The notes beneath the pieces are model-generated. The model made no database searches and was not told where the DNA came from. It saw only the letters and a program-made list of their open reading frames with translations. From Carnegiea gigantea (taxonomy: Eukaryota > Streptophyta > Magnoliopsida > Caryophyllales > Cactaceae): 64,000 nucleotides of DNA. The DNA lies in NCBI GenBank assembly GCA_029747015.1, contig JAKOGI010000004.1, positions 2,158,501 through 2,222,500 on the forward strand, read 5' to 3'. Shown here piece by piece: positions 22,849-32,088 of this stretch; the first letter of the stretch is position 1, and every line of letters begins with the position of its first letter. Position numbers and translations under genes: made by a program.

Positions 22849-23013
22849 ATGATGGTAGATTTTTCTCAAAATGAGGCAACAATATATACTCTTAAGAGAT
22901 TTTCTTGCCATGGCTCAAGGTGGTAAAAATTGATTTCATTTACACAATATATGCACACAATTTAATCAAGGAAACTGAATCAAAAACGATGCTCTATTTT
23001 CCGTCTAAGTGCA

Positions 23014-23021
23014 TATTTATA
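23014..23021 (+). promoter_or_regulatory. TATA-like element of the aspartic protease gene
   Basis: TATTTATA about 86 bp before the ATG. The only candidate at a sensible distance; weak on its own. Confidence 0.3.
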
Positions 23022-23106
23022 GTGCACTCACCTTTCTCAGACACAAAACATCCATCTTATTTCCATCACCCTTTGGGTGTAAGAAAACAAATTAAAAGAC
23101 ACGAAA

Positions 23107-24483
23107 ATGGCTCAATCAACTTCATTATTTCTTGTTAGTATTCTCTTCTACATGATCTCAATCCTTTCTCAAACCGATGCATTAAGCATGAAAATGATCC
23201 CAATAGACTCACCTCATCTACAAATTTTTCCTCAAAATTTGGCCCCCTTAGACCGCCACGAACTCCTATCCAACATATCCATATCGCGGGCATTGGGAGG
23301 CTCTACCAGATCCTCCAACCAGATCTCACAACACCTCTATCGAGCCAAAAGTAGCTACTACATAACCCAATTGGCACTTGGTAATGGGGGAGGAGCCCAG
23401 TCTCCCTTCTTGCTCCTAGACACCGGGTCTGATGAGACTTGGGTCCAATGCGAAGGGTGTAACCCTTGTTTTGCGACCAAGGCTGGGAATTTCAGGTATA
23501 TGGACTCGACTACATATGCCCGAATGAAAATAGATGACCAACGTTGTGTCCCACAAAAAATCTTTGAAGGCTCTTGTGGGTTTGTGGTTCAGTATAGTCA
23601 GGCAACGACAGTTGGTGTCATAGGCACTGATACTTTCTACTTCAAAAACGCGAAAACAGCGAGATTGGAGGTCTATCAAGATATTGCATTCGGGTGTGGT
23701 CTTAGGAACTATAATGTTTGGTTTGGAGATAACACGGGTCCCCAAAATATCATAACGGGGGTACATGGGATCGCGCCAGGTCCTAGGTCATTCTTGAACC
23801 AACTCGATGCCCAAATTCAAGGCCGGTTTTTATATTGTATTCCCTCATGGGTTGAGGAAAGACTCGCCTTCTCCACCATCTACTTTGGCGAAGATGCCCA
23901 AATGAGCGAAGGTGAACAAAGGCAAGTACAAGTGATCTCAATGAATGCCGATAAAAGGTACCATTTATTCTTAGATGGCATAAGTGTAGATGGAGTTAGA
24001 CTTTCGATAGACCCGTCAATATTTGAACTAGATGAGCAATACTACAACAAGGGCTTTTTCATCGATTCCGGGGCACCCTACACAACTCTAGCTAGAAGTG
24101 CATACAAACCCCTAAGGGATGCTATAATTCAATACTTCAGCAAGTATGGATGGGAGCCTAAAATAGGGCGACTTTTCGATCTTTGTTACGTGGTATACCC
24201 TAGTGGAGAGCAGAGGTTCCCATCTGTGGTGCTCCATTTTGTGCATAAAAATGGAGAAGAAAAGGAGATCGTTGACATGGTTTTAGACAAGGACAATATA
24301 TTCCAGAAGTTTGTAATTGATCAGAATCAAGGGTTTTGTTTGATGATGCTCCCTGTTGATGACCCTGGGCCTTGTCTTTTAGGAGCATTTCAACAAGCCA
24401 ATTTTAAGATCCTATATGATGTAAAGAATTGGTTGTTGTATTTTGTGCATCATGTATGTCAGGAGGGGGGGGGGACTAGTTAA
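23107..24483 (+). CDS. secreted pepsin-type (A1, nepenthesin-like) aspartic protease
   Basis: Single-exon 458-residue protein, the usual structure of plant atypical A1 proteases. Residues 1-26 form a hydrophobic signal peptide (SLFLVSILFYMISILS). A propeptide-like stretch follows. The first catalytic aspartate is Asp105 in LLLDTGSDETWVQCEGC, the second is Asp320 in FFIDSGAPYTTL. A cysteine cluster after the first motif (CEGCNPCF) is typical of the nepenthesin/CDR1 group. The C-terminal part has LGAFQQANFKILYDV, close to the family's usual GNFQQQN.xxxYDL. The start was chosen because the signal peptide follows it directly and the pseudogene has the same MAQS start. It probably cleaves proteins outside the cell or in the wall; the substrate cannot be deduced. 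Confidence 0.92.
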   Translation: MAQSTSLFLVSILFYMISILSQTDALSMKMIPIDSPHLQIFPQNLAPLDRHELLSNISISRALGGSTRSSNQISQHLYRAKSSYYITQLALGNGGGAQSPFLLLDTGSDETWVQCEGCNPCFATKAGNFRYMDSTTYARMKIDDQRCVPQKIFEGSCGFVVQYSQATTVGVIGTDTFYFKNAKTARLEVYQDIAFGCGLRNYNVWFGDNTGPQNIITGVHGIAPGPRSFLNQLDAQIQGRFLYCIPSWVEERLAFSTIYFGEDAQMSEGEQRQVQVISMNADKRYHLFLDGISVDGVRLSIDPSIFELDEQYYNKGFFIDSGAPYTTLARSAYKPLRDAIIQYFSKYGWEPKIGRLFDLCYVVYPSGEQRFPSVVLHFVHKNGEEKEIVDMVLDKDNIFQKFVIDQNQGFCLMMLPVDDPGPCLLGAFQQANFKILYDVKNWLLYFVHHVCQEGGGTS

Positions 24484-24632
24484 TTAGGCTTATTGCCGTT
24501 GTTTTAGGGTTAAGATTATTAGTCAATTTTTGTTATTTTCAGCATCTGGGTTGAATAAGACATGTCATCTTCGAAAGTATTGCTCCATTTTGTAATTTGA
24601 GATTTCCTACCACTAAACTATGTCAGATATAA

Positions 24633-25444
24633 GGGTCTGTTCTCTTCGACTTATTTTTAGAAGAATAAATTCAGATAAGTTCAGTTCAGAATCAGTTTTA
24701 TTAATAAGTTCAGAAAGAGTTGACAATAAATTCAACAAATAAGTTTAGAATTCATCAACAATTTAAAAAATAATTAAACAATTAATTGCACATTGTAACA
24801 TTAATCATTTACATTTCTGACTGAAATTTGATGTTGTTTACATCAATAACAACTTTGAAGTGGGACTATGGGCTTGCACCAAATGTTTAATTTTAAAATA
24901 TGTAGTTTTTTGTAAGATGTATTATTTTGCAAACAATTGTTCGAAAATATACATTCGTATATGCAGTAAAAAATTTAGAAATTGTCCAAAACTTGGAACA
25001 AAAATTATTCTTTAGGTCTCTGTTTGAATTTTCCGACTGTTGTGAAATATTCATGCTTGTATGCTGAGGTTGTTGGAGATAAATGCTGCCTAGGATCTTT
25101 TACATTACTCTTCAACCACCCATTGGATAACAACAACAACAACAACGACAAGAAGAAGAAGAAGAAGAAGAAGAATGATAATGATAATGATGATAATAAT
25201 AATAATGATAATAATAATAATGAATAATAATAACGATAATACTTAATAACAACAACAACAACAATTAAATAAAAATTTAATTATTCACCAAATAAAAGTT
25301 CAGAATAAAAATTAAGTCGACAATAAGTTCAGCAAATAAGTTCAGAATAAGTTCAGATAGTTTCTTCAAATAAAGTTTAGAATAAGTTCAGATAAGTTTA
25401 GTTCAGAATAAGTTCAGTTAAAATAAGACGAAGAGAATATGCCC
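24633..25444. mobile_element. Tourist-like (PIF/Harbinger) MITE
   Basis: 812 bp with inverted termini: left GGGTCTGTTCTCTTCGAC, right (reverse complement) GGGCATATTCTCTTCGTC. Flanked by TAA at 24630-24632 and 25445-25447, the 3-bp TWA duplication of PIF/Harbinger. The subterminal arms are made of repeated AATAAGTTCAG units. There is no transposase. Confidence 0.75.
25129..25265 (+). repeat. compound trinucleotide microsatellite inside the MITE
   Basis: Runs of AAC, GAA/AAG, AATGAT and AAT triplets, then AAC again, in the middle of the Tourist-like element. They give a false low-complexity ORF (poly-Lys/Asn). Confidence 0.9.
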
Positions 25445-25447
25445 TAA

Positions 25448-25952
25448 ATGTAATACACAATATTGAGACTCTTAGGAGGCTCTCATTTTTGTGCTGTCTT
25501 ATAAAATAACAATGGAGGAAACCTTCAACATAAAGTTTTTAGGAATCAATTATTTGCTAGTAAGAATACTTGTATGAATAAGGTTGTTTATACCTGAATC
25601 TCTTTAAATGCGGTTAAAATAAGATCCACACTAAATGTTATTGTTATATATAGTATGAAATTAAAGGACAAGTCAAGATGAAAGGCCTACCATATTTTGG
25701 GTTGTGACGCTTGCGAATGGTCCAAGCCTCCGCTTTGTGAGGGCAAAATTAGGTTGGAATGTCGTTTACCCAAGTTCTAACATATATTAAGTTGCACTAA
25801 GCCAACTAAAGGACAAGAAGAGGAGTTTTAAACTAAAAAACGGATGTTGATAGTATAACCATTTTAAAATGAGAAAGTGAATGCGACTTATCCATTTTAG
25901 GCTCAAAATTATGTCACTTGAAAATGATATACATGGCTAAGAAAGTTACGGA
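25448..25952. other. intergenic DNA, no gene seen
   Basis: AT-rich, with a less AT-rich patch near 25690-25770. No domain or element end recognised. Confidence 0.5.
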
Positions 25953-26920
25953 TTTTTTTTTTCATAGTAAACAGGGGGGAATTATATTAAACTATCATCA
26001 AAATAGTTATAAAGGTCATTCGATGCCAGCTCCACGAGAGAAGCTGGAGCCTCCCCCACCTAAATTCTAGTGGCGGATTCATAAGGTTGGAGGTGGGCAA
26101 CTTCATGCCATACCCAATTCCCACCCTTGTTAATACAACTCTAGGAATGATAAGAACAACTAACGACAAGATTGAGAATATCCGAAATAAAAAGACCTAA
26201 AGCAGAGCTAGACTTGGTTTTATTACGTAGCTTAGTAATAAGGGAAAGAGTCACCCTCAACAATTAGTCGAGAGTATCCAACGTTGATGGCCTAACGTAG
26301 TCTGAACGAACAAGCTTCTGCCTTAGCAACCTCTGGACCCGGGAAGCCAACAGATTGGTGTGAACCAGCCATGACTACATCAGCAAACGAGTCCGTGATG
26401 ACGAAGCCCGGGCCCCATCTCCAGTCTCCAAGTTTCCCAGCATCGAAGTTGAGCTTCCAGAGCCCAGAATTAGGAGGTGTCCATTTACCCAGCTGGTTGC
26501 ACGGTTGAGGACTGTGGGGTAGTTTAGCTTCTAGGTGTCCATGGATAAAGGAGATAGCCCTTTGGGCAAGATTTTCGGGTGATCGATCAGGGATGCTGAA
26601 AATGAATCCTTGCGAGTTCCAAACTTCGCATAAAGCACCCAGAAAGTCGCCAGCTACATCACGTCCACAGTCGCCTAGTACTTGAAGGATGCAGCCCATA
26701 ACGCATGCATAGCGACATGACCAAATGTCCGGAGGAAAGGGGTTGGATTCCTAGATTTCAACAAGAGGGCCCTCCAGTGTGGCATGAACAGCAGAATCCT
26801 CTGGGCCCACGAATATGGCAGCTCATTGCAAAGTCCCTAATTCTCTTGGCAATATTGCTGCGTGTGGCAAGGGCTCGACATTTAGCATTGACAATTTATA
26901 AAAAGAAATAAGTAGGTAAA
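25953..26920 (-). mobile_element. LINE 3' fragment with RNase H, minus strand
   Basis: Read on the minus strand: upstream debris, RNase H-like coding sequence and a tail ending in an A-run (T-run at 25953-25962 on the plus strand). The poly(A) at the right place and the RNase H at the end of the coding part fit the 3' end of a plant LINE. The 5' limit is uncertain. Confidence 0.65.
26060..26699 (-). pseudogene. RVT_3-type RNase H remnant
   Basis: The minus-strand ORF 26699-26292 reads WTPPNSGLWKLNFDAGKLGD, the first catalytic Asp motif, and continues GPGFVITDSFADVVMAG and AKAEACSFRLR. After a frameshift near 26300, RLIVEGDSFPLITKLRNK supplies the next acid, and GNWVWHEVAHL near 26100 supplies the terminal His motif. 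Stops and shifts interrupt it. It could alternatively be a free-standing RNase H-like retrogene, but the poly(A) nearby favours a LINE. Confidence 0.75.
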
Positions 26921-27463
26921 CACCATATTAATATATATACATCTTCTTACTTCAAATAATCAAATTACGAAACTTACATTTCGAGAACAAGCTGTAAGGG
27001 ACTCCGTGATTGCTAATATAATTAAAAATTAAGTTGAATAGTACACCTGAAAATAAAAAGGGTTTCATTCATTACTCTTCTCTAGTTTAGCTTTTGGGCG
27101 CTGCCCCACCCCCCTCTCCAAAAAAAACCTAACTTGAAATCGGTTCCGGTCCGATTTTCAATCCACCAAGTCCAAACTCGTATCAGACCGAAGACCGAAG
27201 AGTACAAAAAAGGGACAAAAGGCAAGATTGAATGACCTCAGTCTGGTCTGATCCAACACGGTCTTCGGGCTAGTCCGGTTTTGGACCGTTTAATGAACAG
27301 TCGTAGTAGCAACAATAGTCAAGTTGAATTATATTGTAACTTTTGATTGGTGGTGTTGATGATTCTAGAGGTCTATTGCCTTTCAATGGCATTTGTATTG
27401 ATCTTTTGATCAATTAGTTCACAAAAAAAACAAAAACAAAAAACATGCTTCATTTGCATTAAT
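26921..27463. other. intergenic DNA with a CGGTC-rich repeat fragment
   Basis: 27128-27310 is rich in CGGTCY / RGACCG motifs (CGGTTCCGGTCCG, AGACCGAAGACCGAAG) and ends near GAACAGTCG. It resembles the interior of the hAT-like MITE at 42433-43055 and is probably a related fragment. The rest is AT-rich without features. Confidence 0.45.
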
Positions 27464-27477
27464 TAAGAAAGAAAACA
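27464..27477. repeat. RTE target-site duplication, left copy
   Basis: TAAGAAAGAAAACA, identical to 29808-29821. It extends to 17 bases with one mismatch. Confidence 0.85.
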
Positions 27478-27480
27478 CAG

Positions 27481-29807
27481 GATGTGGGAGGCTGTGGCGG
27501 ATTGCATCCGAAGGTCGGCTAAGGAAACCCTAGGTCTTTCCAGGGGAGGCGGCAACAGGATGGAGGGTGCCTGGTGGTGGAACGAAGAGGTAGAGGAGAA
27601 AGTCAAGGCAAAAAAAGAGGCTTACGCGGAGTTCATGAGCAACAGTTCGGAGGAAGAGAGGGAGCAAAAGAAGATTGGATACAAGGCAGACAAGAAGGTA
27701 GCCAAAAAGGCGGTGGCAGTAGCAAAGAGCCAGGCATTTGATAGACTATACCATAGATTGGGGATGAAGGAAGGGGAGAAGGAGGTTTTCAAATTGGCTA
27801 GGGCGAGGGAAAGGAAGACTAGGGATTTAGGAGTGGTAAGGTGCATCAAGGACGAAGAGGGTAAGGTGTTGACTGAGGATGTTGAAATTAAGGAGAGATG
27901 GCAAAGGTTCTTTACTAAACTCCTTAATGGGGAAGGGGTGCGAGACGACTGTAGTAGGGGCGGAGAGTGTAGCGTTCAGCGAGCGGGCGACCATATAGCA
28001 AAGGAGGAGATCAAGGAGGCCTTGAAGAAGATGGCGAATGGGAAGGCAGTGGGCCCGGACCAGATACCAGTAGAAGTTTGAAAGTTTATGGGAGAGGTAG
28101 GTCTGGAGTAGCTCACGGAGCTGTTCAATGTTATTTTCAGGACTGCCAAGATGCCCAGAGAGTGGAGGGCCAGCACAGTCATCCCACTGTACAAAAACAA
28201 AGGGGATATCCAAGAATATAATAACTTTAGGGGCATCAAGCTACTCATTCACACTATGAAGTTATGGGAGAGGGTGATTGAGAGAAGGTTACGAGAGGAT
28301 GTAGAGATTTCAGAGAACCAATTTGATTTCATGCCAGGCAGGTCGACCATGGAGGCGATCTACCTCCTCAGAGGGTTCATGGGCTTGTTCAGGGATAGAA
28401 AGGTGGATCTTCATATGGTATTCATTGACCTGAAGAAAGCGTATAATAGAATCCCGAGGGAGGTATTGTGGAGGTGTTTGGAAGAGAAAAGGGTGTCGCC
28501 CGCGTACATCCATGTAATCAAGGATATGTACGAGGGAGGGCGGACGCGTGTTAGGACACCGGGAGGGGTCTCCAATGACTTCGCTGTTAGTATGTGCCTG
28601 CATCAGGGTTCGGCCTTAAGCCCGTTTCTTTTCACATTAGTTTTGGATGAACTCACTAGAGGAATCCAGGACGAGGTGCCTTGGTGCATGTTATTTGCAG
28701 ATGACATCGTTCTTATCGATGTGACCAGGCAGGGGGTGAATGACAGGCTGGAGAGTTGGAAGCTTATGCTGGAAGTTAGGAATTTTCGGTTAAATAGATC
28801 AAAAACAGAATATCTCCATTGTTGTTTCAGTGGAAGGATAGAAGAGGAGGGAGAAGTCACACTGGATGGGAGGGTGATACCCAAGGTTGCTAAATTTAAG
28901 TATCTGGGTCGATCATCCAGCAGAATGGGAACATTGACGAAGATATTAACCAGAGGATAAGAGTGGGTTGGCAAAAGTGGAAGTCAGCGTCAGGGGTGCT
29001 GTGTGACAAGAGAGTGCCCCTAGGATTGAAAGGCAAAGTCTATCGGATGGTTGTTAGACCGGCTGTTCTCTATGGATCGAAATGTTGGCCTCTAAAAAAG
29101 ACGCAGGTCCAAAGGTTGATGGTGGCCGAGATGAAAATGGTCAGGTGGATGTGTGGTTTTACGAGATTGGACAGAATTAGGAATGGAGTAATCAGGAGCT
29201 TAGCTGAAGTGGCCCCCATAGAGGAGAAGATGAGGAAATCGAGACTCAGATGGTTGGACCACGTAAAGAGGAGAAGTGTGGCCACCCCAGTACGGAAATG
29301 CGAGATGATCGTCCCCCCGATGGAAAGAGAGGGAGGGGTAGACCGAAGAAGAGCCTAGAGGAAGTGGTTCGAGAGGATCTGAGAGTTGCTGGTCTGACGG
29401 AGGACATGACTCAGGATAGGAGGCTGTGGCGGGATAGGATTAAGGTCTCTGATTGTATGGGATCGACTCCGTAGGTGGCAGTGGCTTCGACGGGGTGGGA
29501 CGGGTAGGGTTTTGGTGTACTTTTCTGCAGGTCGTGTTTTTTTGGGATGTGACGGCATCAAGCGCCCCTGGTTTATTGAGGTATGTCTCCGCTCCTTGTT
29601 TATTTGCTCTCCGGACCCTTTTCTCCTCCTTGGTAATTGGTTTGCAATCGTTTTCTCTATTAACCTTTTTCACTAAAACTGTTTTGTGGGTCTTAAGGAA
29701 TCAACCTCTCTATGGGTAGGAATATCGGTAGAGGTAAGGTTGCCTATAGATGGATCTCCCAGATTCCATAAAAGGGGGACCCATACTGGGTGATGGTGTT
29801 GTTGTTG
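27481..29807 (+). mobile_element. RTE-clade LINE, 5'-truncated
   Basis: 2.33 kb with only the reverse-transcriptase half. The 3' end is a short GTT repeat (GTTGTTGTTG) instead of poly(A), the RTE hallmark. Exact 14-bp duplications flank it (27464-27477, 29808-29821). Decay is modest: a few stops and two frameshifts. Confidence 0.9.
27482..29475 (+). pseudogene. RTE reverse transcriptase
   Basis: One frame from 27482 to 28960, with stops at 28079-28081 and about 28109-28111, both where tryptophan is likely. Motifs in order: WWWNEEVEEKVKAKKEAY (pre-RT), GKAVGPDQIPVEV, REWRASTVIPLYKNKGD, FMPGRSTMEAI, MVFIDLKKAYNRIPRE (palm Asp), QGSALSPFLF and the catalytic FADDIVL at about 28696. A frameshift near 28910 moves to the frame of 28963 (GWQKWKSASGVLCDKRVP). 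Another near 29265 moves to RGRGRPKKSLEEVVREDL and ends at MGSTP. The N-terminal endonuclease is absent. Confidence 0.88.
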
Positions 29808-29821
29808 TAAGAAAGAAAACA
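29808..29821. repeat. RTE target-site duplication, right copy
   Basis: Exact partner of 27464-27477. Confidence 0.85.
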
Positions 29822-30059
29822 GAGTGTAAAGGCAAGAGTCAAATGTAACCAAGTTAAAAAAGACACGGGGCCAAGATTTGAGCCTTCAAAAGCCTAGATA
29901 GGACTCAAAACTACAGGGCCGAGCGAGAGAGAGGGGGGGGGGGGGAGTAGGTGTAGCTATCAAGAGAAGTTCCCAGTGAGAGTGTGTGCACGCTTTTGCT
30001 TTGTGAAAAAGTTGAAATGAAAACAGATTTTTAGAAAAGGGGAAAATGTTAGAATGAAG

Positions 30060-30170
30060 TATTCGCGTACAATTAGAATGGCGTACAATTCGAACAGCCT
30101 CTGAATTGAAAATTCAATTTCGCCGCTGATGCTATCCTCTTCTTATCAGATTCTCCCCAGAATTTTCGAG
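30060..30170 (+). other. probable 5'UTR exon of the DRB gene
   Basis: Ends TTTTCGAG before GTACTTCTC at 30171, a plausible donor, with typical T-rich intron text after it. The next acceptor is AG at 32085-32086, two bases before the start codon. The transcription start is not defined. A GA-rich/G-run block at 29924-29946 lies upstream. The exon is inferred because the start codon directly follows an acceptor. Confidence 0.45.
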
Positions 30171-31555
30171 GTACTTCTCTCTCTAGATCAAAATTTATCT
30201 TCTGATTGGGTGTTTGCATTGCGTGTTGACTGATCTGATGTTGAATTTGGCTACAACTATCGAGGTTTTGGAACCAATTTGGCAATTGCTTGTTTGTTAT
30301 TAATCTGGTTCGATTCGATTGCTCAAGTTATTGGTTGTTCTCTGTTGTGGTCTTTGTAGTTTGTGGTTTTGTGTGTTCACTTGATGCTTTGTTTGCTGAG
30401 AGAATGGAGTAAGGGAAGGTGAATTGATCCTAATCGTCATTTTGTTCGTTTCGGGTTGCTGTTTTTGGATGATTCGTATCCAATTGTTGTTGTCTTGTAT
30501 TGCTCGTTGCGTGATTGCTCAGTCGAGTTGACTTAAGGTCGACATCCCTTAATTGGTTGATCTCGAATTTCATGAGGTTAGGTTTTTGGTGGTGGTACGA
30601 TTGGGTATCAGTAATGTGGTTTGCGATTAAATGGATTAGTGGAAGGCCTCTGCGTCGTTAGCTGCTAGTGGCCTATTAGTGGGACATGAAGATATTATAA
30701 AAAAAGAAGAAAAAAAGAAGGTAAGATAAGAGTTTGGAAGGAAAATAAAGAAGAAAAGAGGAAGAAATACGGTCAAGAAAGAATGTTAATCAGTATGTTC
30801 TCCATTAATGGTGGAGTCCTTTCATTAGATATTGAATGGCAAATATGACCATTCCCTGCCAGGTTGGGACATCGATTGTTCAAGGGTTTATTGTTTACTA
30901 GAAAAATTGTGCTGCTGTACTGCCTTTTGTGGGACAGGTAGCATTTGAGATTTTGTTGTAAAGAGCTTTTCGAATCTTTAAAAGAAATCCATGGGATTTA
31001 TTGTGATGGCAATCACAAGTGCACAGATAAGTGGTTGCTCACTTGATCTTTGAAAGAAATCCATGGCATACACCAACACTTGGTTTCACTTTGCCTTTTG
31101 TACTGTTAACTCTATGACCTGTTTGAGCTTTGAACCTCTATAGTGTGCCCTTCAGTTGTTTGATGAATGCCCCTGACTAGAATAAACAGGATGAAATGCA
31201 TCCTTTGGTATTGATGCTCTGCTCTATAATAAAAATCCTAGTATATTTTCGATTTATTTTGAGTATCTCATAAAGAAGTCATTAGAAGAATCAATTTAGC
31301 ACACTTGACAAGAATAAAACGTACTGGGATGGGTGTTGATGCCATATCCATGACAAAAATCTCGCTTAATATTTGATTCAGATTAACTCAGTCATGAAAA
31401 GAAAGTCATTGTTGAAAATTGGCTTAGTCGACTTGATTTTATTTCACCTTTTTGTCGAGCCAAATTAAGATACTTGAATTCGGATTTATCTATCGAAATT
31501 TGAAGTAAGCCACATAGATCTATGCCTCGCAGTTTGTTCTCCCTTTTGAATTAGT

Positions 31556-31660
31556 TTACAACAACACCTAGTGGGAGTCCTACTTTCTCATGGCCTAGAA
31601 GATCCAAAGGTAAACAACTTTACCCTTGCAAGTGGAGAAACTGATTCCAATAGACCCACC
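31556..31660 (-). mobile_element. RTE LINE 3' tail fragment in DRB intron 1
   Basis: The reverse complement gives a GTAGAGGTAAGGTTG-like stretch, then GGATC...CCCACTAGGTGTTGTTGT, matching the last ~100 bases of the RTE at 27481-29807 including the GTT tail. A C-run followed by an A-run (31660-31678) directly adjoins its truncated end. Confidence 0.6.
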
Positions 31661-32088
31661 CCCCAAAAAAAATAAATAAATAAATAAAATCTGAAAACCT
31701 TTCTGTTGACAGATTAAAACATTTCAGTGAAGAGTGAACCTCTGAATATAAGGAATTACAACTGTGCGATAGAGATTTGTGCTCTTTGGCTTCATGCATA
31801 AGCCAGCCACATTGACTTCGAGACAAGTTGACCAAATTTTGGGTGGTATTATTGGTCCTGTTTCACGTTGATTTTGAATTGAATATCTGTATTAGGTCTT
31901 GTCCCATTCTGGTCATGCTGTTTCTTAGTTCTTAACAGTTTTTCCTGCTGTTATACTAGGTCTTTACTCTGTCCTTCTCTTTGTCTCTCTTCATCAAATT
32001 TTTTGTGGCTTAGGCGTTGGGAATCTCTTGGAAATGAGAAATCGTCTTAATTTCTTTTGATTGTTAGTACCTGTGCACAAATGCAGGT

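Noticed and set aside
24982..25227. 81-codon ORF ending in Lys/Asn/Asp repeats
   Set aside because: Lies within the Tourist-like MITE and is driven by its triplet repeat.
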